From JASLQO01 sp002327525 (lineage in GTDB: Bacteria; Pseudomonadota; Gammaproteobacteria; Pseudomonadales; Azotimanducaceae), in NCBI GenBank assembly GCA_030744435.1, contig JASLQO010000004.1:1-64000 (forward strand): DNA of 64,000 nucleotides. Direction: 5' to 3'. The notes under the pieces were generated by a model. The model saw nothing but the letters and a program-made list of their open reading frames with translations. It had not been told where the DNA came from and did not search any database. Positions 44,007 through 53,036 of this stretch are shown here, piece after piece. Numbering within the stretch: position 1 is the stretch's first letter; each line of letters begins with the position of its first letter. The translations under genes and the position numbers were made by a program.

Positions 44007-45491
44007 ATGGCAAAACTCGACACGCACTGGGACGTCATCGTCGTCGGTTCCGGATTAGGGGGACTGTCGGCCGCCGCAACGCTCGCCAAAGCCGGTAGAA
44101 AAGTGCTCGTTCTGGAGAAGCACGTCTACGCGGGCGGCTATGCGCACCACTTTCCGAGGCGCGTGAAAGGTACTCGCATCGTCTACGACTTCGACGTCGC
44201 CCTCCACCAGACCGGCAATCTGATTCCCGGCAGGCCAACCTGGCGAGCACTGAAGAAGCTCGGTGTGCTGGACAGGATCAGGCTGCGCGAGTTTTCCGTC
44301 GCCTACCGAACCATCGGCCCCGCGCACGACTTCGAGGTGCCGGCACGCGCGGACGAGTTCCGCGACCGGCTCATCGCGACATACCCCCATGAGAAGCAGG
44401 CCATCGCCGAGCTGTTCGACACGATGGCGAAAATCGACAACGAGGACCAGGATCTGAGCGCCCAGGCGCTGGAGTCTATTAACCTGTCGTTAAAAGAGCT
44501 GATCGATGCGCATGGCGTACAGGATGAACGCGTCAACAGCATATTCTGCACTCTCTGGGGCTATATCGGGTCGATCCCCTCGCTCGTCTCCGCATTTCTG
44601 TTCGCGCATATGTGGTGCAGCTTTCATCACGGCGGCTGTTTCTATATCGAGGGTGGAGGACAGTCGTTGTCCGATGCATTCGTGGACATCATCGAGACTC
44701 ACGGCGGAACGGTACGACGCCGCAACGAAGTGGTGGCCATCAACACCAACAACAACGGCGCAGTCACAGGTGTGGAGACGAAGCGCGGCAAGCAGTTCTT
44801 TGCACCGCAAGTGCTCAGCAACGCCTCCGCCCCGTTGACCTTCAATCACCTGCTGGACCGCCCGCAGATCGCCACCCAGGATGCGCAGACCGCCAGCAAT
44901 CTACCGATCTCCATGTCCGTCAGCCAGGCCTACGTGGGCATTCGCGGGGATGCCTCGAAGCTGGGGCTTGCCGACCGCGGCCGCTTCGTAGAGTTTGACT
45001 ACGACCATGAGGCGCAGTGGCGGGCGATACTTGAGGGCGATTACGCCAACCAGTCGCACATCATCGCCAACCATAACCTTGCCGAGCCGGGTCACGCACC
45101 CTCAGGGCGCTCCATTCTGCATTCGACCCTGCTGACCAATGGCGAACCCTGGATGGACCTCGACCGGAAGACGTACAGGGAGAAGAAACGGGAGCTCGAG
45201 GCGTACCTCGTCGACCGTCTCGAAGACGCGATTCCGGATGTACGCGAACGCATCGAAATTCTCGAAACTGGAACTCCGCACACCATGCGCCGCTACACGC
45301 AGAATCCCATGGGCGCCATCTACGGATATTCCTCACACGTGGACAGCCACAGCATCCACCGACCGCCCCCCCAGACTTCCGTGCCGGGTTTGTATCTCTC
45401 TAGCGCCTGGACATTCCCGGCACCGGGCTTCGGCGGCACGATGGCGGCCGGGTTCAACACGGCGAAGCTCGCACTGGAGGATGCGGGATAG
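44007..45491 (+). CDS. FAD-dependent oxidoreductase (phytoene desaturase / retinol saturase-like)
   Basis: The 494-residue protein has the dinucleotide motif VVGSGLGGLSAAATLAKAGR, followed by EKHVYAGGYAHHF, and the C-terminal FAD contact SAWTFPAPGFGGTMAAGFN. This is the carotenoid-isomerase/all-trans-retinol saturase group, which acts on double bases of isoprenoid or steroid-like chains, i.e. on their double bonds. No carotenoid genes are nearby, so a lipid or terpenoid substrate is as likely. Single gene. Confidence 0.85.
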   Translation: MAKLDTHWDVIVVGSGLGGLSAAATLAKAGRKVLVLEKHVYAGGYAHHFPRRVKGTRIVYDFDVALHQTGNLIPGRPTWRALKKLGVLDRIRLREFSVAYRTIGPAHDFEVPARADEFRDRLIATYPHEKQAIAELFDTMAKIDNEDQDLSAQALESINLSLKELIDAHGVQDERVNSIFCTLWGYIGSIPSLVSAFLFAHMWCSFHHGGCFYIEGGGQSLSDAFVDIIETHGGTVRRRNEVVAINTNNNGAVTGVETKRGKQFFAPQVLSNASAPLTFNHLLDRPQIATQDAQTASNLPISMSVSQAYVGIRGDASKLGLADRGRFVEFDYDHEAQWRAILEGDYANQSHIIANHNLAEPGHAPSGRSILHSTLLTNGEPWMDLDRKTYREKKRELEAYLVDRLEDAIPDVRERIEILETGTPHTMRRYTQNPMGAIYGYSSHVDSHSIHRPPPQTSVPGLYLSSAWTFPAPGFGGTMAAGFNTAKLALEDAG

Positions 45492-45630
45492 CGGCAAGCC
45501 TGCCAGCGCTTGCCTCACCCCTTCAGAGGCGATCTCCTGCGCCCACTGTCATCGACACGTCGAGTGAGCATTCGCATCCAGATAACTCCCACCCTATGCT
45601 GTGTCCCGGGGGACAGACAATGGGGAGACG

Positions 45631-47259
45631 ATGTCCACGGCCGACCGAACTGAAGACCCGTCTGCGACCGACACCGGATCCGAACGCAGCACTACCGAAC
45701 AAAACAGCAGCAACTGGTACGCGCACTACGTGCTGGGCGTTCTGATGCTGGTGTACATATTCAATTTCATCGACCGCAACATCCTCTCGATTCTCGCCGA
45801 GGACATCAAAGCCGACCTCGCCATCACCGACGCACAGATGGGTTTTCTCTACGGAACCGTGTTCGCCGTCTTCTACGCGGTGTTCGGCATTCCGCTGGCG
45901 CGTTTTGCCGATGTATGGACACGGCGCAGCCTGATCGCCCTCGGGCTGTCATTCTGGAGCGCGATGACGGCGGCATCCGGGCTGGCGCGGTCGTTTCCGG
46001 TGCTCGCTGTCTGCCGGGTCGGCGTGGGAATTGGCGAGGCGAGCGCGTCGCCCGCCGCCTACTCGATGCTGTCCGACTACTATCCCCCCGGCAAACGAGC
46101 CACCGTGATCGCGATCTATGCTGCCGGGGTGTACATCGGCGCCGGTATCGGCATCTTCCTCGGCGGCTTCATTCTCGACACATGGCAGGCTACCTACCCA
46201 ACCGACGCACCCTGGAATTTGCGGGGCTGGCAGGTGGCATTCATGGCGGTGGGTGTGCCCGGACTGCTGATGGCGCTCTGGGTGCGCACGCTGCGAGAAC
46301 CGGTGCGCGGTATCAGCGAGGGCCTGGTCGCCGCACAGCACCCGGCGCCATTCAAAGTGCTGGGTCGCGAGATGGCCGCCGTCATTCCGCCGTTGAACCT
46401 TCTCGGGCTGAAGGCCCACCCAAAGGCGCTTCGCACCAATTTTCTCGCCGCCGTGGGCATTGCGCTTGCCGCGTGGGCGCTGGTCTGGTTGACCGGCAGC
46501 GTAGCTCAGTGGATCGCCTCCGGGGTTGGCGTGTATGTCACCGTTTCCTGGGCGCAGTCGCTGCAATTGCGCGACCCCGCCACCTATGCGCTGATGTTTC
46601 GCTCTCGGGCATTCGTCTACACGATGCTCGCCTTTCCCACCACCGCCTTCGTGGGGTACGGCGCCGGTTTCTGGATACCGCCGTTGATGTTGCGTCTGCA
46701 CGATGTCAGCGCTACCGAGGTGGGCATGTATCTTGGCCTCGGATCGGCAATGGGCGGCTTCGTCGGTATCACTCTCGGCGGCGTGCTGGCGGATCATCTG
46801 AAGCGGCGCTTTCCGGGCGGGCGGCTGATTCTCGGCTATATCACCATTCTCGGCACCATCCCGTTTCTGCTGTGGCTGGTCTACACGGACAGCCTCGCTA
46901 CCGCCTACATTCTCAACTTCTTTCTCACCGCGTTCGCGGCGAGCGCCGGAGGCGTACCGCCGAGCACTGCGGCAGACCTCGTACTGCCGCGCATGCGCGC
47001 CGTAGCGGGCGCCTATTTCATTCTGGTAAACACTTTTTTAGGGCTGGCGCTGGGGCCATACACGATAGGACTCATCTCCGACTACCTGTACGCTCAGGGC
47101 ATGAGCGATGCCGAATCGCTGCGCATGGCCCTGGCTCTGGCTCTGCTGACATTCATCCCCGCACTCATCTTCGTGTGGCTGGGGAAGCGGCATCTTCCTG
47201 CGGACGAAGCCGCCCGGCTGGAACGGGCAAAGGCACTCGGAGAGTCCGCGGACGATTGA
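45631..47259 (+). CDS. MFS transporter (spinster-like)
   Basis: The 542-residue protein has 12 helices with an MFS motif in the 2-3 loop (GIPLARFADVWTRRSLIALG) and the spinster-type start YIFNFIDRNILSILAEDIKA. VGVGIGEASASPAAYSMLSD is typical of this group in degradative gammaproteobacteria and alphaproteobacteria. A long loop after helix 6 contains an added pair of hydrophobic stretches. GGGGAG precedes the ATG at 45631. It probably takes up an organic substrate. A long open frame in the +2 frame here is a G+C-driven shadow. Confidence 0.9.
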   Translation: MSTADRTEDPSATDTGSERSTTEQNSSNWYAHYVLGVLMLVYIFNFIDRNILSILAEDIKADLAITDAQMGFLYGTVFAVFYAVFGIPLARFADVWTRRSLIALGLSFWSAMTAASGLARSFPVLAVCRVGVGIGEASASPAAYSMLSDYYPPGKRATVIAIYAAGVYIGAGIGIFLGGFILDTWQATYPTDAPWNLRGWQVAFMAVGVPGLLMALWVRTLREPVRGISEGLVAAQHPAPFKVLGREMAAVIPPLNLLGLKAHPKALRTNFLAAVGIALAAWALVWLTGSVAQWIASGVGVYVTVSWAQSLQLRDPATYALMFRSRAFVYTMLAFPTTAFVGYGAGFWIPPLMLRLHDVSATEVGMYLGLGSAMGGFVGITLGGVLADHLKRRFPGGRLILGYITILGTIPFLLWLVYTDSLATAYILNFFLTAFAASAGGVPPSTAADLVLPRMRAVAGAYFILVNTFLGLALGPYTIGLISDYLYAQGMSDAESLRMALALALLTFIPALIFVWLGKRHLPADEAARLERAKALGESADD

Positions 47260-47354
47260 GCTCTGCAGTTTGCCCGAGCGTTTTGTTATTTCGATGCCAC
47301 CAGCAATCACACTGCGCGTGCATAATACCAGCCAACCAACGGGAGGATGAGAGC

Positions 47355-48503
47355 ATGTCAACCAGGGTCGATGAGAGCCGCCTCGCCGCCGTGCAAGCCG
47401 CCATTTCCGCCGATATCGAGGCCAAACGCTATGACGGCGCCGCACTCAGCGTACACGTCGACGGCGAAAGTGTGTTGCGCTCCGTGCAGGGCTACCGCCA
47501 TCGCGCGAGCGGCACCGCGCTGGAACCAGATTCCATATTCGTCACCTTCTCGTCGGGCAAGCAGATGACCGTCGTCTCGGTGCTGCAGGCCGTGGAACGC
47601 GGCCTGTTGCATCTGCACACGCCGGTAGCCGACGTCATTCCCGAATTCGGGGTCAACGGCAAGGACAAGATGAACCTCGGCCACCTGCTCACACACACCA
47701 GCGGGGTGGCTTCCATGCCGCCGCCCACGGCGGCGGCGGCAATGTTCGGTAATCTGCAGATGTTCGTCGACGCAATCTGCCAGACCCCGCCCGAATCCAG
47801 ACCGGGCGAACGCGTGCGTTATTCCATCACGCCGGCCCACGCCGTGATGGCGGAAATGGTGCGGCGTGTCGACGGTGGAACGCGGACTTTTCGTCAGATC
47901 ATGCAGGAGGACGTCTTCCAACCGCTCGGCATGCACGACAGCGCGCTCGGGCTGCCCGACGAATTGCGACCCCGTCTCTGCCCGGTGGTGGTCGCAGACC
48001 GCTCTCCCGGTCTGCTCGATCCGGCGATGCTGGAAGCATTCAACGATGTGCTCTCACCAGAAATGGAGATGCCCGCCGGCGGCTATGTCACCACAATCGA
48101 CGACTTCGCGAAGTTCGCCGAAATGCTGCGTAATGGAGGTGCTTTGAACGGCGCCCATATCCTCTCGCCCGCCACGATCGAACTGGTCTCGCGCAACTAC
48201 ACCGGCGATAAACCGAACGACATCTGGGACTATGCCGTGGAAGCACGCGGCTGGCCGGTGTTTCCAGCATATCTCGGACTCGGCTTCTTCCTTCGCGGGG
48301 AAGGTGTGCATCCCACACCTTTCGGTTCGCTCGCCTCCCCCAGAACGTTCGGAGGTGTCGGCGCCGGATCCACGACGTTCTTCATCGATCCTGAAAAGCG
48401 GCTGAGCTACGCATTCTTGTCCACCGGTTTGCTGGAGGAAACCCGCTCCACCGAGCGCCACCAGCGCCTGGCCGACCTGGTGCACGCCGCGATCGTCGAA
48501 TAG
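47355..48503 (+). CDS. Serine hydrolase of the beta-lactamase class C / esterase family
   Basis: The 382-residue protein has the catalytic SxxK as SSGK (Ser66-Lys69) in FVTFSSGKQMTV, LLTHTSGVASM, and YSITPAHAVMAEM with the tyrosine of the YxN position. No signal peptide is seen, which favours a cytoplasmic esterase over a lactamase. GGGAGGA precedes the ATG. It lies 95 bases after the MFS gene, and the two may be co-transcribed: uptake then hydrolysis of an ester. Confidence 0.88.
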   Translation: MSTRVDESRLAAVQAAISADIEAKRYDGAALSVHVDGESVLRSVQGYRHRASGTALEPDSIFVTFSSGKQMTVVSVLQAVERGLLHLHTPVADVIPEFGVNGKDKMNLGHLLTHTSGVASMPPPTAAAAMFGNLQMFVDAICQTPPESRPGERVRYSITPAHAVMAEMVRRVDGGTRTFRQIMQEDVFQPLGMHDSALGLPDELRPRLCPVVVADRSPGLLDPAMLEAFNDVLSPEMEMPAGGYVTTIDDFAKFAEMLRNGGALNGAHILSPATIELVSRNYTGDKPNDIWDYAVEARGWPVFPAYLGLGFFLRGEGVHPTPFGSLASPRTFGGVGAGSTTFFIDPEKRLSYAFLSTGLLEETRSTERHQRLADLVHAAIVE

Positions 48504-48583
48504 CGCCCCCCAAAAAAAGGGGGCGGGGATCAGCCAGCGGCATGACCGCCTTTCGCGGTTGATTCCCCGCACAAAATGCCAGT
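48503..48583. terminator. Paired hairpins after the serine hydrolase gene
   Basis: GCCCCC and GGGGGC arms around a loop of seven A residues (48504-48523) form a strong hairpin. A second dyad (GGGGATCA ... TGATTCCCC, 48525-48567) encloses ACCGC-CTTTC-GCGGT. Neither is followed by a good U-run, so termination is inferred from stem strength and position after the stop codon. Confidence 0.5.
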
Positions 48584-48612
48584 ACTCATCACCCTCAGGG
48601 AGGGTGAGTGAT
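48584..48612. repeat. REP-like palindrome, copy 1
   Basis: ACTCATCACCCTCAGGG with AGGGTGAGTGAT forms an imperfect palindrome. A close relative lies at 52801-52829. Both sit in gaps beside broken genes, as is usual for short extragenic palindromes. Confidence 0.5.
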
Positions 48613-48666
48613 CATGGCGACGGGTGAACACGAGGGCGGTGCACCGACGCAGCCCCGGACTGAAGC

Positions 48667-49181
48667 ATGCGCGCCTTCGTTATCGTCGCGTTTCTCGGTT
48701 TTCCCGTCACCGTGGCGATGGCGTGGATCTTCGAAGTAACCCAGCAGGGAGTAGTACGCGACCCCGCCGACGCCGGACCTGCGCCGCTTGCGCAGGGCAA
48801 CGAAGCACAAACCATGATTATGCCCGCCAGCGGCGGACCCGTCAGCGTATCCTGGGACCTCGGCGGGCGCCCCCGGTACTACAGATTCAACACCGGTTTC
48901 CTGCTCGGGCGCGACGCGAACTGCGAGGTGTATGTCGAGAATCCCGCCGCGCACGTGTCTCGTGCAGCGCCGGCATGTGGAGCATCGAGGATCTCGGCAG
49001 CGCCAACAGCACATTCATCGAAGGCCACGGTATCGCTACGCAAGCCTTGGGGAGCGCGACCAGGGTGCGGCTTGCCGAGAGCGGACTGGAGGCCTTCACC
49101 GAGATCGCGGCCCAGGACACGCCCACCACCATGATCCTACAGCCGGGAGCCGTCGTCTCGCAGCCGGGTGACCGAACCTAG
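48667..49181 (+). pseudogene. Membrane-anchored FHA-domain protein with a deletion/frameshift
   Basis: The ATG at 48667 starts a transmembrane segment (MRAFVIVAFLGFPVTVAMAW followed by IFEVTQQGVVRD), then the FHA core FNTGFLLGRDANCEVYVENP and AAHVSR. At about 48965 the expected KHA/R recognition stretch is missing and the frame changes; SIEDLGSANSTFIEG and the end of the domain follow to 49181. Loss of about eight residues plus frameshift removes the phosphothreonine-binding loop. The gene may once have been longer, linked to a signalling protein. Confidence 0.8.
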
Positions 49182-49292
49182 CCGGTATCCGTCCATGTGC
49201 AGTACCGCCTCCGGTGCCCGTTAACGGTGCGAGTCTGCACTCTCGATATAAGTTACCATCCGCTTACGAACAAGGGGGAAGTCACGGCACTC

Positions 49293-51335
49293 ATGAAACA
49301 TAAGATAAGGTGCAGCTGGGTGCTCTGCGCATGCACGTTGCTGCTGGCGGCCTGCTCCACACCGGAAAAACCGGTGGCCGAAACGGCGCAGGCACCCACA
49401 CCCTCCTCGGCGGAAGAAGAACAGGCGCAAACCGCCGGCCGGCGCTTTGGCGGTGCACAACTCAAGATGCCGGCTGACGTCATCACCGGCGATGCCTCGG
49501 CAAACGCGAAACGCAACGCCTACTTCGGCGATCTGCACGTGCACACCGACTACTCCTTTGACGCCTATGCGTTCGGTACGGTGGCAACGCCCTACGATGC
49601 CTACAAATACGCGAAGGGACAGCCCATCCGCCATCCAGCTGGCTTCGAGGTCAAACTGCGTAAGCCCCTGGACTTCTACGCGGTGACCGACCACGCAATG
49701 TTTCTGGGAGGTGTGAAAGCAGCGGCCGATACCAGTACCGCCTTTTCACGGCTTCCTCACGTGCAAGCGCTACACAACCTCAACGCCCCGGAAAACCAGA
49801 ACCTGGAAAGCCTGCCCCAGCGCGGCACTGCATTCGGCACCTTTCTACCTGAGACTCTGCGCGGAGTCATCGACGGCAGTATCGACGCCGAGATGGTCAA
49901 CCAGATCGCGCAGGACGCCTGGGCAGATATCGTCACGGCAGCCCAGACTCACTACCAGCCTGGCACTTTCACGACCTTCGTCGCCTACGAGTACACCTCA
50001 TCCACCGACGATCGCGGCAACCTGCACCGCAACGTCGTATTCCGTGACGACGACAAGTTGCCGGCCATGCCCTTCTCACGTTTTCACAGCCAGGACCCGG
50101 AGGGACTCTGGGACTGGATGGACGGTCTGCGCGCACAGGGCATAGAAGCACTGGCCATCCCGCACAACTCCAACGGCTCGAACGGACAGATGTTCAAGTT
50201 GGTCGACTGGGCGGGAGATCCTCTCAACGATACATACACCAAAAAACGTATTCGCAACGAGCCACTCGTCGAGATCACGCAGGTGAAGGGCACCTCGGAG
50301 ACGCATCCAGCGCTATCTGATACGGACGAGTGGGCAGACTTCGAGATCATGCCTTACCGCATCGCCACCACCCTGCACAGCGAACCGCAGGGTTCTTACG
50401 CGAGAGACGCTCTTTTGAAGGGTCTTTCATTGCGCGACAAGGGTATCACCAATCCCTACCAGTTCGGTTTCGTCGGCGCATCCGACACGCATACGGCAGC
50501 CGCTTCGCTGGACGAAGGCAACTACTTCTCCAAGGTCGGGCTGCTCGATGCCGACAGTCAGCGCCGGGGTTCGGTTCCACTGTCCGCCGCCGCCGCCGAG
50601 ATCATCGAATCGGCAGGTCGAGTAAACCTTAAGGAAGTAGACGGCAAGACGTATGCTTCCGGAGCTTTCGAGACCTGGGGAGCATCAGGAATTACCGGCG
50701 TGTGGGCGGAAGAGAACACACGCGCCGCAATCTACGATGCCTTCCGCCGTAAGGAGACATTCGCCACTTCAGGACCGCGCATGAAGGTACGTTTCTTCGG
50801 CGGCTACGGCTTCGATGCAGCTCTGCTTGCCAACGAAGATCACCTGACCCAGGCCTACCACTCAGGCGTGAGCATGGGTTCGGAACTGCTCGCAAACGGC
50901 GGTAAGGCACCCGATTTCGTCGCCTGGGCCACTCGCGATGCGAACTCTGCAGCCCTGCAGCGCCTGCAGATCGTCAAGGGCTGGAGCGTGAACGGCGAGC
51001 ACCACGAACACGTGTACGACGTCGCCTGCTCAGACGGCGGTGCGGTGGACGCCGATACGCACCGCTGCCCGGACAATGGCGCGGGTGTGGATCTAACCGA
51101 CTGCTCTATCACCGAGGGTGTTGGCGCGGGCGAACTCGCAACGGTGTGGAGCGATCCCGACTTCGATCCGGCACACCGCGCGTTTTACTACGTACGGGCT
51201 CTCGAAAACCCGACCTGCCGCTGGTCTACCTGGGACGCCATCAAAGCCGGCGTGCCACCACGCGCTGATCTCAAGTCGACCATCCAGGAGCGAGTGTGGT
51301 CATCCCCGATCTGGTACATACCGGATGCCGGATGA
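49293..51335 (+). CDS. DUF3604 lipoprotein (PHP-like predicted metal-dependent enzyme)
   Basis: The 680-residue protein has a lipobox (LLLAACSTP; Cys about residue 19) after a short signal. The DUF3604 domain starts NAYFGDLHVHTDYSFDAY, with HxH metal-ligand residues, then FYAVTDHAMFLG, LAIPHNSNGSNG, GFVGASDTHTAAA, and a C-terminal ERVWSSPIWYIP. The HxH, DH and DTH motifs resemble PHP phosphoesterases, suggesting a metal-dependent hydrolase outside the cytoplasm; the substrate is unknown. A paralogue with a disrupted 5' end lies at 53.0-54.9 kb. Confidence 0.9.
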   Translation: MKHKIRCSWVLCACTLLLAACSTPEKPVAETAQAPTPSSAEEEQAQTAGRRFGGAQLKMPADVITGDASANAKRNAYFGDLHVHTDYSFDAYAFGTVATPYDAYKYAKGQPIRHPAGFEVKLRKPLDFYAVTDHAMFLGGVKAAADTSTAFSRLPHVQALHNLNAPENQNLESLPQRGTAFGTFLPETLRGVIDGSIDAEMVNQIAQDAWADIVTAAQTHYQPGTFTTFVAYEYTSSTDDRGNLHRNVVFRDDDKLPAMPFSRFHSQDPEGLWDWMDGLRAQGIEALAIPHNSNGSNGQMFKLVDWAGDPLNDTYTKKRIRNEPLVEITQVKGTSETHPALSDTDEWADFEIMPYRIATTLHSEPQGSYARDALLKGLSLRDKGITNPYQFGFVGASDTHTAAASLDEGNYFSKVGLLDADSQRRGSVPLSAAAAEIIESAGRVNLKEVDGKTYASGAFETWGASGITGVWAEENTRAAIYDAFRRKETFATSGPRMKVRFFGGYGFDAALLANEDHLTQAYHSGVSMGSELLANGGKAPDFVAWATRDANSAALQRLQIVKGWSVNGEHHEHVYDVACSDGGAVDADTHRCPDNGAGVDLTDCSITEGVGAGELATVWSDPDFDPAHRAFYYVRALENPTCRWSTWDAIKAGVPPRADLKSTIQERVWSSPIWYIPDAG

Positions 51336-51432
51336 CCCAGGCAAGCGCAGCACTGACCCCGTGGCGGTTCGCCGCGGGGACGGGCAGAATTGGCAGCTCT
51401 TCACGGACAGCTGATCCGGGACACGGCGCGCA

Positions 51433-52020
51433 ATGGCGGGAAGTTTACAGGACCAATTGATCAAGGCAGGGCTTGCGAGCGCAAGTCAGGCAAAGAAGGC
51501 CGCGCGCGAAAAACGTGCCGAGACGCATGCGCGACGCAAAGGCAAGAAGACGGCTAGCGCATCGTCCGCGCAGAGCACGGATTCCGGTTCGCAGGCGAAC
51601 GCGCATACCCGTGCACGGGCAAAGCTCGCCGAAAAAACCCAACGAGACAAGGAGCGAGCTCGTGCGCAAAACGAGAAGACCGCCGCCAGGGGAATTCGCG
51701 CCGAGATCACGCAGATCATCCTGCAGAACGATCTTCGCTCGAAGCAGCCAGCCGACGACGACGTCCCTTACAACTTCGTGCACGGCAAGAAGATAAAGCG
51801 TATCCACATCCCACGGACCCAACGCGAGGCGTTGACGAAAGGTTCGATGGTCATAGTGAACAACGACGGTATCTACCACATCGTTACGCGTGCCGTTGCA
51901 GATCAGATTGAGAGCCGCGACCCGAAAAGAATCATCGTCTCGCACGGCAACGAACAGGTATCGTCTCCCGATGACGACTTCTATGCGAACTTCGAGGTGC
52001 CGGACGATCTCGACTGGTAG
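51433..52020 (+). CDS. DUF2058 family protein (YaiL-like)
   Basis: The 195-residue protein has the family pattern: SLQDQLIKAGLASASQAKKA at the start, a long Lys/Arg/Ala/Glu-rich helix (residues ~20-90), and a folded C-terminal part with YNFVHGKKIKRIHIP and DDLDW at the end. DUF2058 proteins occur mainly in gammaproteobacteria; they are nucleoprotein-associated or of unknown function. The basic helix fits nucleic-acid binding. Confidence 0.9.
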   Translation: MAGSLQDQLIKAGLASASQAKKAAREKRAETHARRKGKKTASASSAQSTDSGSQANAHTRARAKLAEKTQRDKERARAQNEKTAARGIRAEITQIILQNDLRSKQPADDDVPYNFVHGKKIKRIHIPRTQREALTKGSMVIVNNDGIYHIVTRAVADQIESRDPKRIIVSHGNEQVSSPDDDFYANFEVPDDLDW

Positions 52021-52080
52021 CAAATGGCCGTACGAATACGCTGTATTCAGAGGTCGTTTACCTCCCCGCGGCCCCTGGCA

Positions 52081-52314
52081 GGGCACTTGTTAGAAACCCG
52101 AGTCGTCTCACGACAAGCAACAGGTGATACCACGCTCGCTCTCGCAGACCTTGGCGCCATCACCCTGGGGCTGGACATCTCGGCACCAATGCTGCAGCGC
52201 GCTGAAAGCAGGGCCGAACTGGGTGAGGATACGCGTGAGAGCGCGGACATGCTGAAGGTGATTGCGGAAGAGGTGCGCGAAGCATATGCGCGGATTCAGG
52301 AACGTCTGGACTGA
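52081..52314 (+). pseudogene. Methyltransferase-like remnant
   Basis: The plus-strand frame ATGDTTLALADLGAITLGLD with ISAPMLQRAESRAELGE resembles the SAM-binding part (motifs I-II) of a class I methyltransferase. It then runs into SADMLKVIAEEVREAYARIQ and a stop, which looks like the end of a different or the same protein after deletion. The stretch before about 52081 has no methyltransferase similarity. It probably is a scar rather than a gene. Confidence 0.5.
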
Positions 52315-52457
52315 CCTTCGCCCGGTCGGCGCTGCGACCGGCATGTTGATTACGTGGTCAACAAGTGTATCAGTCCCTATTTCGCGAACCGTACCCTGAC
52401 CAGCGTACCTATAAGTCCTCTACTTGCGCGGGATGAATGAGAATTGAGTCTGCCACG

Positions 52458-52525
52458 ATGACCAACCCCGCGCGCGGCGGTCCCCTCGAAGATCTGACCG
52501 TCATCGACTGCACACGGGCCCTTGC
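52458..52525 (+). pseudogene. CoA-transferase (CaiB/BaiF) 5' fragment
   Basis: ATG 52458 begins MTNPARGGPLEDLTVIDCTR and ALAG, the standard opening of a class III CoA-transferase, then similarity stops at about 52525-52530. The frame ends at a TAG near 52590. Its lost 3' part faces the equally truncated gene on the opposite strand. Confidence 0.8.
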
Positions 52526-52529
52526 TGGC

Positions 52530-52723
52530 CTGACGCTCGCGAGTTGCTCGTACCTGACCAGCACCGCGCGTATGGAGGACTGGCGGTCGTAGAGCGCGTC
52601 GTACAGTTGCCCCATGTTGCCGCCGGCGATGCCGAATACCATGTCGATCCCGGCCTCCTCCAGCACCCGCAGTATCGCCTGGGTGACGGACACCTCCTCA
52701 CTCAGTAGTTTTTGAGTGGCCAC
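52530..52723 (-). pseudogene. Thiamine-diphosphate enzyme 5' fragment (acetolactate-synthase type)
   Basis: The GTG at 52723, after GGAGA, opens SEEVSVTQAILRVLEEAGID and MVFGIAGGNMGQLYDAL, with VLVRYEQLAS including the cofactor-activating glutamate region. After about 65 residues similarity ends at 52530. The expected ~480 residues beyond are absent. It meets the CoA-transferase fragment tail to tail. Confidence 0.85.
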
Positions 52724-52800
52724 GAGAGGATCTCCGGTGTTTCGGTACGCTCACCCTACCGGACAGTGGCCCTCGGAAGAAAGCACATGACCCGAGGAGA

Positions 52801-52829
52801 TTCCCTCTCATCACCCATCAGGGAGAGGT
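52801..52829. repeat. REP-like palindrome, copy 2
   Basis: CCTCTCATCACCCATCAGGG with GAGAGG forms a hairpin with a 13-base loop and shares CTCATCACCC, TCAGGGAG and GGTG blocks with the copy at 48584-48612. It lies at the 3' end of a probable gene remnant. Confidence 0.5.
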
Positions 52830-53033
52830 GGCGAACACCTGGGTATCCGTGACGGACTCAAATGGGGTGCCGAACGGATTGATGTAGCTTCGTGATCTGT
52901 CCGACCCGGTGTCTGTGACCGTCAGTTCGTACTCGACGTTGGTGGTGGCTGCGTAGAACACCCAAAACAGTATGAAACTGTACCCGTCCCCATTTCGCGG
53001 TTCCCATTTCGAATCGGTCGATGAATTGTCCAC
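52818..53033 (-). pseudogene. Probable C-terminal remnant of a secreted protein
   Basis: The frame DGYSFILFWVFYAATTNVEY, then ELTVTDTGSDRSRSYINPFG and FESVTDTQVF reads like the beta-rich end of an exported protein. It follows directly after the stop of the DUF3604 relic without its own ribosome site or signal peptide. I cannot name it. It could be a small gene starting at GTG 53033, but a fragment is more likely. Confidence 0.4.
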
Positions 53034-53036
53034 CGC

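Noticed and set aside
45915..48503. An 862-codon open frame that spans most of the MFS gene in the +2 frame and then the serine hydrolase
   Set aside because: The first 480 codons read as an arginine-rich G+C shadow of a clear MFS transporter; only the part from 47355 has its own ribosome site and protein family motifs.
47355..48503. Antibiotic-resistance beta-lactamase
   Set aside because: No signal peptide and an esterase-like context with a transporter; the fold is shared with many esterases.
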